Position numbers and translations under genes: made by a program. From contig BEHV01000015.1 in the NCBI GenBank assembly GCA_002898315.1, positions 1 through 45,680 of the forward strand: a DNA stretch of 45,680 nucleotides. Direction: 5' to 3'. A model generated the notes under the pieces. It had not been told where the DNA came from, ran no database searches, and was given only the letters and a program-made list of their open reading frames with translations. Below are positions 32,625 through 41,268 of the stretch, in pieces; positions within the stretch are counted from its first letter, which is position 1, and every line of letters starts with the position of its first letter. The DNA comes from a bacterium HR19 (GTDB lineage Bacteria; Calescibacteriota; Calescibacteriia; Calescibacteriales; Calescibacteriaceae).

Positions 32625-35381
32625 TTATTTTTCCTCATAAGATTTGAGTATTTTTTCTTTGAAGATTTCAAGGAATGCTGGGAGAAGGAAAACCGAAACG
32701 AAGATAGAAGTTGCGAGTCCTATTGTTATCAGAATTCCAAAGTGGCTCAATCCGGGAAATCTCGCAAGGGCGACAGTGCAGAATCCAGCAATTGTTGAGA
32801 GTCCGGCGATAAAAATAGCTCTTCCAGTTCCTGCAACCGCTTTTTTCACATTCTTTTCAGAAAAGAGCCGGTATATTATCTGAACTCCGTAATCTTCGGC
32901 AGTTCCCGCTATTATAGCGAAAGCTCCAATATTTATGTAATGTGCTTTTATGCCGATCAGAGCTGAAAAAGACGCAGCGAAAATCAATCCGATAGTGACA
33001 GGTATCATAGCCAAAATTGTAGGTAGAATCCTACGAAAAGCCAAAAACAGAAAGGTAAAAGTCAGCGAGAAAGCAAGAGAAAGAGAAAGTAAAAGGTCTC
33101 TTTTAGCTCTTTCTGAAATAGAGAGAAACAGAGCAGAGACCCCGAAAGCGGAAGGGTCTACCGAAAGCGCCTCGTTCAGATTTTTCCTCATATAAATTTC
33201 ATCTTCCCATATAGGCCTTTTAGGATAGGCGAAGATTATGAATGAGTTATCTTTACCTATGAACTCACGACGTATATCTTCTGGCAGGTCTTGGAGTTCA
33301 AACCCTCTGCTTTTTGCAGCGGTCTTTAAGTCCCGCAAGAATTCATCTAAACTTTCAGCATTCACTCTTTGCAAGGTAGAAATATCTATATTCCCATCTC
33401 CTAATTTATCTATTGAATCAAGGAGTTTCACTATATCTTGCTTGAGTTTTTTTGCTTCGTCTTCTGCTTCAAACATTCCAGAAAGAACAGCAAGTTCAGC
33501 CATAGCAGACGCAACAGACATCATTCTCTCAAAAGATGACTTTATATATAGTGCTGGAAAGACACCCCCAGATGGTATAACTCCACCCTTAAAATCAGAA
33601 ACTATTTTATTTATATCCTCAACATATTGCAATTTATCTTTTATATCGTCTGGGAAGAACACAAGTATTGATTCAACACTGCCGAAAGTTTCGGTTTGCT
33701 TCAGTTTCATTACTTTCTCTTTGAGTTCATCAATGTCTTTTGCAAGCATAACGGTGTAATCTTTTGACCTACCAAACTTTGATACGATAAAATCTTCTGC
33801 TTTTATGGCGGAAAGATGAGGTAGAATCTTCCGCAGGTTGTACTCAAAGCCAAATTTTTCAAATCCGAAGAAAATGACAAGAACTATTACTGGGACAGAA
33901 ATAGCAACAATATACTTGCTTTTTGAAACGACAAAGTCAGCAACCTTTTCAAAGAATACATCAACAACGCCTGAAACCTTTCCTCTTGCAAGTTGTTTTG
34001 AGAAAATCTTCATCAAAGCGGGTAAAAATATCCAAGAAAGGATAAGGTATATGAGTATTCCAGCAAAGGCAACAACTGCGAGAATTTTAGCACCCTTTAT
34101 CTGTGAAACATAAACACAGAGGAAACCAAGAGAAGTGGTTATTCCTGCCTCAAACATAGGCGGAATTAGCTCATATACAGCTTGCGAAATTGTTTTATCT
34201 CCCCTTTGTCCTTCTTGAATCTTTTCTTTCCATCTTGAAAAAACATATACTCCCCAATCAATGCCCATACCTATCAGTATGCTTCCAAAAAGAGCTGAGA
34301 TAACTGTGACATATCCATAAGTGAGCATGAGGAAGCCGAAAGTGAGAATAACCCCAACAACAAGGAAGATGGTAAATGTGAGAGCTCCGAAAAATCCTCT
34401 GAAAACTGTAAGGAAAACAGCCATAGTAAGTATGTAGCTCAGATTTCCGGTTCTCGCCATATCTTGTATGACAATTCTTCTCTGCTCTTCAAGACCTATG
34501 TGGTTTCCTCCTATGTGAAGGTTCATTCCTGCACACTCACCTTTTTGTACCCTTTCTTTCATATCCATCACCTTATCGTATATTATCTTGTTGAAGTTGT
34601 AGTCATCTGCTGGCTTTGAAGGGAGAGCGGTTATAAGTATTGTGCTTTTGTCTTCGCTTATCAGGAAATCTTCATAAACAGAATAGCCTTCTCTCTTTTG
34701 GTCTCCATACATCAAAAACGCTTTGCGAAAAGTATCTTTGTATTTTTCAGGGTCTAATTTACCATCAATTATAGCTTGGCGGATTTGCTCAACCCAAAGG
34801 CGAATAGCCGAGATTGATTCAAGAAATTCGTTCTTCCTATCTTCTTCTATTGTTTCTCTTTCTAAAATTTCCTGCGAAATGAGGTCAGCCCATTTGCTTA
34901 TAAAATCTGGGAAGCTATAAATCATAAAAAGTTTTTTCAGCTCTTCTTTCCTTCTTTTCATAAGGTCGTAGAGTTCTTGCAGGTCTTTTTTGTCAAGGTA
35001 GTAGAGAGCGTAATTTTTGAAAAATTCAACATCTATTTTTCCTCTTACACTTTTTATCTCTGGCATTTTTTTGAGTTCCTCTTGAACACGCAAAGCGCAC
35101 TCTTTCATACGAGAGAGATTATCTCCTTCTATACCTACAAACAAAATGTCAGTTCCACCATAATTTTCTGAGACATACTTGAACTTTTTGAGCTGTGGAT
35201 GGTCAGGCGGTAGTTCATCAAAAAGTGAAAGCTTTATCTGGAAGTTCCGAAGCGACCAGATAGATAATCCAGAAAGTATCACAACAGATAGAATAATCAG
35301 CAGAGGATACCTCAATGGTAAATCAGCGATGGTCCGCTTTATCTTCTCAAAAAACCCATCTTGACCGTTGCCACCGGGCAT
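32625..35381 (-). CDS. RND/MMPL-family exporter
   Basis: A 918-residue inner-membrane protein with the two-fold RND layout. One N-terminal helix (about 18-36) is followed by a large periplasmic loop to about 300 and then a cluster of five helices. The pattern repeats, with a helix near 490-510, a loop to about 755 and a final helix cluster. IGMGIDWGVYVFSRWKEK and AIIAGTAEDYGVQIIYRLF are the paired TM4-like segments with the acidic residues expected for proton coupling. Such single-gene MMPL proteins move lipids such as hopanoids or other hydrophobic molecules; the cargo here is unknown. No membrane-fusion or outer-membrane gene is adjacent, as is normal for this subfamily. The ATG has TACATT six bases upstream. 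Confidence 0.9.
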   Translation of the reverse strand: MPGGNGQDGFFEKIKRTIADLPLRYPLLIILSVVILSGLSIWSLRNFQIKLSLFDELPPDHPQLKKFKYVSENYGGTDILFVGIEGDNLSRMKECALRVQEELKKMPEIKSVRGKIDVEFFKNYALYYLDKKDLQELYDLMKRRKEELKKLFMIYSFPDFISKWADLISQEILERETIEEDRKNEFLESISAIRLWVEQIRQAIIDGKLDPEKYKDTFRKAFLMYGDQKREGYSVYEDFLISEDKSTILITALPSKPADDYNFNKIIYDKVMDMKERVQKGECAGMNLHIGGNHIGLEEQRRIVIQDMARTGNLSYILTMAVFLTVFRGFFGALTFTIFLVVGVILTFGFLMLTYGYVTVISALFGSILIGMGIDWGVYVFSRWKEKIQEGQRGDKTISQAVYELIPPMFEAGITTSLGFLCVYVSQIKGAKILAVVAFAGILIYLILSWIFLPALMKIFSKQLARGKVSGVVDVFFEKVADFVVSKSKYIVAISVPVIVLVIFFGFEKFGFEYNLRKILPHLSAIKAEDFIVSKFGRSKDYTVMLAKDIDELKEKVMKLKQTETFGSVESILVFFPDDIKDKLQYVEDINKIVSDFKGGVIPSGGVFPALYIKSSFERMMSVASAMAELAVLSGMFEAEDEAKKLKQDIVKLLDSIDKLGDGNIDISTLQRVNAESLDEFLRDLKTAAKSRGFELQDLPEDIRREFIGKDNSFIIFAYPKRPIWEDEIYMRKNLNEALSVDPSAFGVSALFLSISERAKRDLLLSLSLAFSLTFTFLFLAFRRILPTILAMIPVTIGLIFAASFSALIGIKAHYINIGAFAIIAGTAEDYGVQIIYRLFSEKNVKKAVAGTGRAIFIAGLSTIAGFCTVALARFPGLSHFGILITIGLATSIFVSVFLLPAFLEIFKEKILKSYEEK

Positions 35382-35387
35382 ATCAAA

Positions 35388-35393
35388 AATGTA
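35388..35393 (-). promoter_or_regulatory. candidate -10 element of a leaderless exporter transcript
   Basis: TACATT on the minus strand, six bases before the ATG at 35381. Confidence 0.35.
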
Positions 35394-35424
35394 AAAATCT
35401 TTTTTCAGAAAAATGTGAAAATTA

Positions 35425-35438
35425 ACCTAATTTTAGGT
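35425..35438 (-). terminator. small inverted repeat between the kinase-like and exporter genes
   Basis: ACCTAA and TTAGGT flank a two-base centre; on the minus strand TAATTTTC follows. It sits between the end of the HPt-ATPase gene and the start of the exporter gene and could be a weak terminator. The stem is short. Confidence 0.25.
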
Positions 35439-35461
35439 AGGTTTTTGAGAAGGGAAAAAAT

Positions 35462-36268
35462 TTACGATGAAAAGTAGTATATTTTCATTGAAGTTCCTTT
35501 GTTTTTTTCGCTTTTTATTATAATTCCACCCTTCTTATCTTTTGCGAGTTTATATATTGAATATAGCCCCATACCTCTTCCTGAGTGTAAAGATGGTTCC
35601 TTTGTAGAAACACCGAGTATCGCCTCAAATCCTTTTTTTTCTATTTTCTTTATAATTTCTGGGTCAAAGCCTGAACCATTATCTTCGTAAAAGATTTCTA
35701 TCTTGCTTTTTCCAGCTTTTTCTGTTTTACTTACAGAAAAGACCATTTTATTGTTTTTCTCATAGGAGAAAGCGTGTTCAAATGCGTTTCTTACAAGATT
35801 TATGAAGATATGTAGAACCTCTGAGATTTCACTTTGAGAGAGATTTGAAGAGATTTGTATATCCATATCTGCTGGCTTTCCGAGAATTTTTGAATATTCA
35901 TCAAAAAACCTTTTCATTTGCTCTATAACATCTCTGATAGTTTCTTGTTGCGGGATAAAAGACCTCAGCATAGCATCGGAGAAAACGAGCTTTTTTTTGA
36001 CAAGTTCAAGAGAATCGGGAGAAACTTTCTTTTCGTTTCTCCATTTTATAATTTCGTCTTCAACAGAGTGAAGCGTTTGAGCGACATCTTTCAATCCAAA
36101 AAAAACAGATTCACCTTTCACAGTATGCACAGATGAGTAAACTTCAAAGAGGATTTTTTCATCGTATTTTTCGGTCAGCTTCTCAATGTTATGAAGAGAT
36201 TTATCAAGAAGAGATATAGCTTCTTTTCTGAAAATCTCAAAAAGCTCTCTTTCAGAAGTCAGGTTCAT
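35462..36268 (-). CDS. HPt domain plus histidine-kinase ATPase domain protein
   Basis: A 268-residue two-domain signalling protein. The N-terminal HPt domain (about 1-105) has the phospho-accepting histidine, His48, in VHTVKGESVFFG. The C-terminal GHKL ATPase domain shows the N box in FINLVRNAFEHAF, G1 in DNGSGFDPE (196-204) and G2 in GRGMGLYSIYKLAK. This is the P1 plus P4 content of CheA without the P2, P3 dimerisation and P5 CheW-binding parts; a short helical stretch (105-140) joins the two. No CheY, CheW or receiver gene is in the window. The frame opens at a TTG, but the ATG at 36268 is the better start. How it dimerises or is activated is not visible. Confidence 0.85.
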   Translation of the reverse strand: MNLTSERELFEIFRKEAISLLDKSLHNIEKLTEKYDEKILFEVYSSVHTVKGESVFFGLKDVAQTLHSVEDEIIKWRNEKKVSPDSLELVKKKLVFSDAMLRSFIPQQETIRDVIEQMKRFFDEYSKILGKPADMDIQISSNLSQSEISEVLHIFINLVRNAFEHAFSYEKNNKMVFSVSKTEKAGKSKIEIFYEDNGSGFDPEIIKKIEKKGFEAILGVSTKEPSLHSGRGMGLYSIYKLAKDKKGGIIIKSEKNKGTSMKIYYFSS

Positions 36269-36455
36269 AAACAAAACAAAGCAAAATCAAAAAGCAATAA
36301 ATGAAAAGTTCAATCTCAAATATAATAAAATTAATATCGTTAAAAAATTTTTTAATCTTTACATAAGAGATTTTAGGAATTTGTCGGGTTTAGCCAGAAA
36401 TTTTCCGAACAACAAAAAATGCAAAAACAAAAAACATCAGAGCACTGCTTAAAGA

Positions 36456-36461
36456 TAGAAT
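36456..36461 (+). promoter_or_regulatory. candidate -10 element of a leaderless pheS transcript
   Basis: TAGAAT six bases before the pheS ATG, the best -10 match in the set, with no Shine-Dalgarno sequence and no visible leader-peptide attenuator. Confidence 0.5.
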
Positions 36462-36467
36462 AATAAA

Positions 36468-37511
36468 ATGACAGAAAAAGAAATCACAGAAGAGATAAGA
36501 GAAAGAATAAAAAAAATAAAAGAAGAATTTGAAGAGGAAATTAAAAAGTCAAAAAGTGAAGAAGACATAAAAAGAGCGAAATCAAAATTCCTTGGGAAAA
36601 AGGGTTTGATACAAGAACTCTTCAAAATCATACCACAAATAAAAGAAGAAGAAAAAAGAAAGGAGATAGGGAAACTCATAAACGACCTGAAGGAATACAT
36701 AGAAGAAAAAACGAAATATGAATCAGAATCTCAGATTCTTATTCTGAAAGACGAGGAAATTCCAGATATAACATTACCTGGGAGGAGAGGATTTCTCGGC
36801 TCACTACACCCTATAACCATAACACTGCAAAAAATAATCCTTATATTTGAAAAAATGGGATTTGAGGTTGAGCATGGTCCGGAAATAGAAGATGATTGGC
36901 ACAATTTCACCGCACTCAACATACCTCCAGACCATCCCGCAAGAGATATGCAAGATACATTCTATCTTGAAGATGGACGACTTTTGAGGACTCATACATC
37001 GCCAGTTCAAATAAGAGCGATGCTCAAAAGGAAAGGAATACTTCCCGTAAAAATAATCGCTCCCGGTAGAGTTTTCAGAAGGGACTTTGACGCCACTCAC
37101 TCCCCCGTATTCCATCAGGTAGAAGGGCTATTCGTTGATAGAAAAGTCAAAATGTCAGAACTTTTCGGAACTCTTGATTTCTTCTTCAAGAAATTCTTCG
37201 GAGAAAAAACAAAAGTGAGGTTCAGACCTTCTTATTTTCCCTTCACAGAACCATCAGCAGAAGTTGATGTCTCTTGCTTATGCGAAGGTAGAGATAAAAA
37301 CTGCAAAGTGTGCAAAGGTTCGGGATTCCTTGAAGTCGCAGGATGCGGTATGGTTCACCCTGAGGTCTTCAAAAGCGTAGGATATGAAAATGTTCAGGGA
37401 TTTGCTTTCGGCATGGGAGTTGAGAGGTTAGCTATGATAAAGTTCGGAATAAAAGATATAAGATTGCTTTTCGGAGAAAACTTCTCTGCGTTCAAAAAGA
37501 GATTTTTGTGA
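36468..37511 (+). CDS. pheS: phenylalanyl-tRNA synthetase alpha subunit
   Basis: Catalytic subunit of the class II (alpha-beta)2 enzyme that charges tRNA-Phe. The N-terminal coiled coil (1-90) binds tRNA. Motif 2 is RRDFDATHSPVFHQVEGLFVD and motif 3 is GFAFGMGVERLAMIKFGI; FRPSYFPFTEPSAEVDV is the phenylalanine pocket region. A four-cysteine knuckle (Cys270, 272, 279 and 282) lies after it, as in many non-enteric PheS proteins, and may bind zinc. The length of 347 is typical. pheT does not follow; malQ starts seven bases after the stop. The beta subunit must be encoded elsewhere. Confidence 0.97.
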   Translation: MTEKEITEEIRERIKKIKEEFEEEIKKSKSEEDIKRAKSKFLGKKGLIQELFKIIPQIKEEEKRKEIGKLINDLKEYIEEKTKYESESQILILKDEEIPDITLPGRRGFLGSLHPITITLQKIILIFEKMGFEVEHGPEIEDDWHNFTALNIPPDHPARDMQDTFYLEDGRLLRTHTSPVQIRAMLKRKGILPVKIIAPGRVFRRDFDATHSPVFHQVEGLFVDRKVKMSELFGTLDFFFKKFFGEKTKVRFRPSYFPFTEPSAEVDVSCLCEGRDKNCKVCKGSGFLEVAGCGMVHPEVFKSVGYENVQGFAFGMGVERLAMIKFGIKDIRLLFGENFSAFKKRFL

Positions 37512-37518
37512 AAAACAT

Positions 37519-38988
37519 ATGATCAGAGAAAGGAGAGCAGGAATACTGATACATATAACATCTCTTCCGTCTGATTTCGGCGTAGGAGATATAAAAAGCG
37601 GATTTGAATTTGTTGATTTTTTAGAAAGGTCTGGTCAAACTCTCTGGCAGATACTTCCTATTCATCAAACATCATCAAAGTTTGGTAATTCGCCTTACCA
37701 TCCACTCTCCACATTTGCAGGGAACTACATACTCATAAGCCCAGAAAAACTCCTTGAACTTGGACTGATAAAAAGAGAAGATTTAGAGGAGATAAAAGTG
37801 AGGTCTGAAAAGACAGATTACAAGAATGCATACTTCAATAAAAGAAAAATTCTCAAAAAAGCATTTGAGAAATTCAGGTGGAACGATGAGATAGAAAAAT
37901 TCTTTTCAGAAAACACATGGCTCAAAAAATACTGTGCTTTTTCAGTAATAAGAGAGAGAAGCGGAAAAGAGTGGTATGAATGGGATGAAGAGACGAGATG
38001 GAGCGGGAAAGATGAAAAGATAGCAGAAAAAGTGAGGAATAAGATGAGAGATGAGTTTGATTTTTTTGTTTTTGAGCAGTTTATTTTTTTCTCTCAGTGG
38101 ATTGAGTTGAAAAAATATGCGAACTCAAAAGGAATATTCATAATAGGGGACCTGCCGATTTATGTCTCTTATGAAAGTTGTGATGTATGGGAAAACACGC
38201 ATATTTTCAAGATTGATAGAGACGGGAAACCAAAGTATGTTTCGGGAGTTCCACCCGACTTTTTCAGCATAACGGGACAGCTCTGGGGAACTCCTGTTTA
38301 TGACTGGAACGAACTTGAAAGAGAAGAGTTTTCGTGGTGGATAAAGAGGTTAAACTTTTCTTTTCAGCTTTATGACTATGTGAGGATAGACCATTTCAGG
38401 GGGTTTATTGCTTACTGGGAGGTGCCATATGGAGAAAAAACCGCGGAGAAAGGGAGATGGATAAAAGCCCCGGCTGAAAAATTTTTCAGAACAGTTTTCA
38501 GAAAAATAGCGAACGCAAACATAATTGCAGAAGACCTCGGTTTCATAACAGAAGATGTAAAATACATAAGAGAGCTTTTCAAAATTCCCGGAATGAAGGT
38601 TTTACAGTTCGGATTTTACGGAGATGACCAAGAACATCTTCCGCATAACGCCGATAAAAACTCCGTCATTTACACAGGAACACACGATAATCCGCCATCA
38701 AAAGCTTGGTTCAGAACGCTTGACGAAAACGCAAAAAAAAGATTTGAACTCTACACAGGCAAAAAAGTGAGCGAAGAAGATATACATTTTGAGATGATAA
38801 GATTGGCATATTCATCTCCATCAAACTTCGCAATCATTCCGATGCAGGATATTTTAGGTCTCGGAGAGGAGGCAAGAATGAACACACCGGCAAAACCATC
38901 GGGGAACTGGGAATGGAAGATGAACACACTCCCACGAGAAGAAATATCTGAAAAAATAAGAGAACTTTCAAAGATTTTCGGGAGATGA
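37519..38988 (+). CDS. malQ: 4-alpha-glucanotransferase (amylomaltase)
   Basis: GH77 enzyme that transfers maltooligosaccharide units in glycogen or maltodextrin metabolism. RRAGILIHITSLPSDFGVGD opens the chain; FGNSPYHPLSTFAGN is the substrate loop. The catalytic residues follow the family: nucleophile Asp291 in VRIDHFRGF, acid/base Glu338 in IAEDLGFIT and the stabilising Asp390 in GTHDNPPSKAWF. The length of 489 is typical of the short bacterial type without N-terminal extensions. It starts seven bases after pheS, without its own ribosome-binding site, so translation is probably coupled to pheS; no functional link between the two is evident. It converges on the relA-type gene. Confidence 0.95.
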   Translation: MIRERRAGILIHITSLPSDFGVGDIKSGFEFVDFLERSGQTLWQILPIHQTSSKFGNSPYHPLSTFAGNYILISPEKLLELGLIKREDLEEIKVRSEKTDYKNAYFNKRKILKKAFEKFRWNDEIEKFFSENTWLKKYCAFSVIRERSGKEWYEWDEETRWSGKDEKIAEKVRNKMRDEFDFFVFEQFIFFSQWIELKKYANSKGIFIIGDLPIYVSYESCDVWENTHIFKIDRDGKPKYVSGVPPDFFSITGQLWGTPVYDWNELEREEFSWWIKRLNFSFQLYDYVRIDHFRGFIAYWEVPYGEKTAEKGRWIKAPAEKFFRTVFRKIANANIIAEDLGFITEDVKYIRELFKIPGMKVLQFGFYGDDQEHLPHNADKNSVIYTGTHDNPPSKAWFRTLDENAKKRFELYTGKKVSEEDIHFEMIRLAYSSPSNFAIIPMQDILGLGEEARMNTPAKPSGNWEWKMNTLPREEISEKIRELSKIFGR

Positions 38989-39032
38989 AAAAAACAAATT
39001 CAAAAACCGGCTTGAAAAACTCAAATCGCTAT

Positions 39033-41195
39033 TTATATTCTGCTGACATTTTCTACGCTTTTCATCGCAGAGAGGTTATTTAGAATCTGCTCAACCTCTT
39101 GCTTGCTTTTGACTTTGACTTTCAGCTCAACCTGAAAAGCCCCGTTATCTTCTCTTGATATGAACTCGCTTATCTTAAATCCTTTTTTCCTCAGCGACTG
39201 CAATACATCGTTCAGAGAATCAAACGACTTTATGTTGAATTTTATCTTGCTTATGTAGTCAATATTATCTGGCAGATAATCTTTTGGTATTTTTATTATT
39301 CTTTCAGTATCAAGGTGAGACAATTCTGGGCAATCTGCTCTGTGTATTACTATTCCGTAACCTTTGGTTATATATCCGACGACATCGTCATGATACACCG
39401 GGGTACAGCAAAGGGCAAATCTCATCTGAACTCCTTTCAAGTCACCATAGAGAAAAGTTTGAAAGCTCTTTTGAGATATTTCTTTTGTATTATCTGTTTC
39501 TCTGGCGTTATCGCTTTCGGGAGAGACCTGCTTCTTTTGCTCTCCATCTTGCTCAATAAATCTTTTGAGAACGCGCAGGAATGAAGAGAGTGGAATCTTC
39601 CCTGCTCCTATGTACATATATAGGTCTTGCGGGGATTTCAGGTTAAGCGATGCTATTGCTTTTGATAAAATTCCTTTCCTGATAATATCGTTGAGATTCA
39701 GTCCGAACTTCCTGAGTTCTCTTTTGAGGATTTCTTCACCTGTTTCTATGTTGATCTGTTTTTCTCCCTTTGAGAGCCACTGCTTTATTCTGGCTCTCGC
39801 TTTTTCTGTGACGACAAAGTCAAGCCAGTTTCTCTTAGGTTTCTGATTTTTAGATGTTATAACTTCTACAATATCTCCGCTTCTCAAGACATAATCTATG
39901 GGTTGGAGTTTTCCGTTGACTCTCGCTCCGACGCACGAGAGACCGAGGTCTGTGTGGATTGTGAAGGCGAAATCAAGAACAGTAGCACCGCGAGGCAAAA
40001 TCTTGACATCTCCTTTTGGAGTGAAAACATATATCTCATCCGGATATATATCTTGGCTTATTTTCTTGACTTCGTACTCGGGGTTTTCTCTTGAAAGTTC
40101 AAGCACACTCCTTAACCAAGAGAATATTTTCAGACCTGATGGGGAAATAGGGGATTTTTCTTTGTAAGCCCAGTGAGCAGCAATTCCTTCTTCTGCTTCT
40201 TTATGCATCTCAAATGTTCTTATCTGAAACTCCGCTCTCTTACCTCCCTCTAAAATCACTTTTGTGTGAAGAGATTTATAACCGTTGGGCTTTGGTATAG
40301 CTATGTAATCTTTGAACTTTCCGGGAATGGGTTTGAAATATGTATGTAAAACTCCCAAAACCCTATAACAATCTTCAACGGTCTGAACAATTATTCTGAA
40401 TCCTATTATATCATACACATTTTCTATGTCTATTCCCTGTCCCACCATTTTGTTCCAGATGCTGTATATTCCTTTTACTCTGCTTTCAACTTTGAAGTTT
40501 TCAATACCTTCTTTTTTGAGGATAGATGAGGTATAGTCCTCTACTTCTTTTATGAGTTTTCTGCCATCTGAGATTATATCTCTTATTTTGTTTTTTATGT
40601 ATCTTGCTGCGTTCGGATAAAGCACTTCAAATGACCTATCTTCAAGTTCTGTTTTTATATTGTAAAGTCCTAATCTATGGGCTATTGGAGCGAAGATTTT
40701 GAGGGTTTCATCTGCGATCTTCCTTGCTTTCTCTTCTGGCAAAAACTCAATTGTTCTTATGTTGTCAAGACGGTCCGCTATTTTAATGAGTATAACTCTC
40801 ACATCTCTTGCCATAAAGACGAACATTTTTCTGAGGTTTTCTATCTGCCTTTCTTCTGCTTTGAGATTAACATCAAGCTTTGAGATTTTCGTCACTCCGT
40901 CAACCAAGAAAGCCACTTCATCTCCAAAATGCTTTGCTATATCTTCTATTGTTTTTTGTGTATCTTCTGCAACATCGTGCAAAAGCCCAGCAGCAACTGA
41001 CTTATCATCTGTTTTCAGCTCTGTGAGAATCTTCGCAACAGAGAGGGGATGGACTATGTATGGCTCTCCAGAAAGTCGGAACTGATCTCTGTGGTAATAA
41101 GAAGCATATATGTAAGCCCTTCTTATAAGAGAGAGGTCAGGCATAGGATGATAGCTTGATATGGCAGAGCATATCTCTTTTATGCTAACAGACAT
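39033..41195 (-). CDS. bifunctional (p)ppGpp synthetase/hydrolase (Rel/SpoT)
   Basis: Stringent-response enzyme with both activities apparently intact. The HD hydrolase domain (about 25-180) shows His49 in YIVHP, HDVAED at 73-78 and IADRLDN with Asp144. The synthetase domain (about 235-345) has SRVKGIYSIWNKM, GKFKDYIAIPKPNGYKSLHT and Glu322 in AEFQIRT. A TGS domain (about 386-450) and a C-terminal ACT domain (about 645-720) complete the long-RSH architecture. The length of 720 is standard. As the only RSH gene in view it is probably Rel-type, but paralogues elsewhere cannot be excluded. The upstream gap holds an inverted repeat that overlaps the -10-like TATTTG. Confidence 0.96.
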   Translation of the reverse strand: MSVSIKEICSAISSYHPMPDLSLIRRAYIYASYYHRDQFRLSGEPYIVHPLSVAKILTELKTDDKSVAAGLLHDVAEDTQKTIEDIAKHFGDEVAFLVDGVTKISKLDVNLKAEERQIENLRKMFVFMARDVRVILIKIADRLDNIRTIEFLPEEKARKIADETLKIFAPIAHRLGLYNIKTELEDRSFEVLYPNAARYIKNKIRDIISDGRKLIKEVEDYTSSILKKEGIENFKVESRVKGIYSIWNKMVGQGIDIENVYDIIGFRIIVQTVEDCYRVLGVLHTYFKPIPGKFKDYIAIPKPNGYKSLHTKVILEGGKRAEFQIRTFEMHKEAEEGIAAHWAYKEKSPISPSGLKIFSWLRSVLELSRENPEYEVKKISQDIYPDEIYVFTPKGDVKILPRGATVLDFAFTIHTDLGLSCVGARVNGKLQPIDYVLRSGDIVEVITSKNQKPKRNWLDFVVTEKARARIKQWLSKGEKQINIETGEEILKRELRKFGLNLNDIIRKGILSKAIASLNLKSPQDLYMYIGAGKIPLSSFLRVLKRFIEQDGEQKKQVSPESDNARETDNTKEISQKSFQTFLYGDLKGVQMRFALCCTPVYHDDVVGYITKGYGIVIHRADCPELSHLDTERIIKIPKDYLPDNIDYISKIKFNIKSFDSLNDVLQSLRKKGFKISEFISREDNGAFQVELKVKVKSKQEVEQILNNLSAMKSVENVSRI

Positions 41196-41198
41196 AAA

Positions 41199-41231
41199 CT
41201 CACAAATAAAAATTTAGTGATATTTTGTGAG
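41199..41231. promoter_or_regulatory. inverted repeat overlapping the Rel gene promoter region
   Basis: CTCACAAA and TTTGTGAG are separated by 17 bases, directly before the Rel start codon. The proximal arm overlaps the -10-like hexamer. It could be an operator for a dimeric regulator, or a hairpin that ends pyrD transcription. Confidence 0.35.
41203..41208 (-). promoter_or_regulatory. near-match -10 element upstream of the Rel gene
   Basis: TATTTG on the minus strand, seven bases before the ATG at 41195; the last base deviates from TANNNT. Confidence 0.25.
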
Positions 41232-41268
41232 AAATTTTGAGATTTCTGGAAAGGACTGAAAACCGATT

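Noticed and set aside
33238-33759. A 173-codon plus-strand frame opposite the MMPL exporter
   Set aside because: It is a shadow of the exporter gene: Ser-rich, low-complexity translation, no ribosome-binding site and no family features.
36340-36355. Perfect 16-base palindrome of A and T between the kinase-like gene and pheS
   Set aside because: It contains only A and T in a very AT-rich gap and is expected by chance.
36419-36463. A 14-codon frame upstream of pheS as a leader peptide
   Set aside because: It has no phenylalanine codons and no ribosome-binding site or attenuator hairpin follows it.
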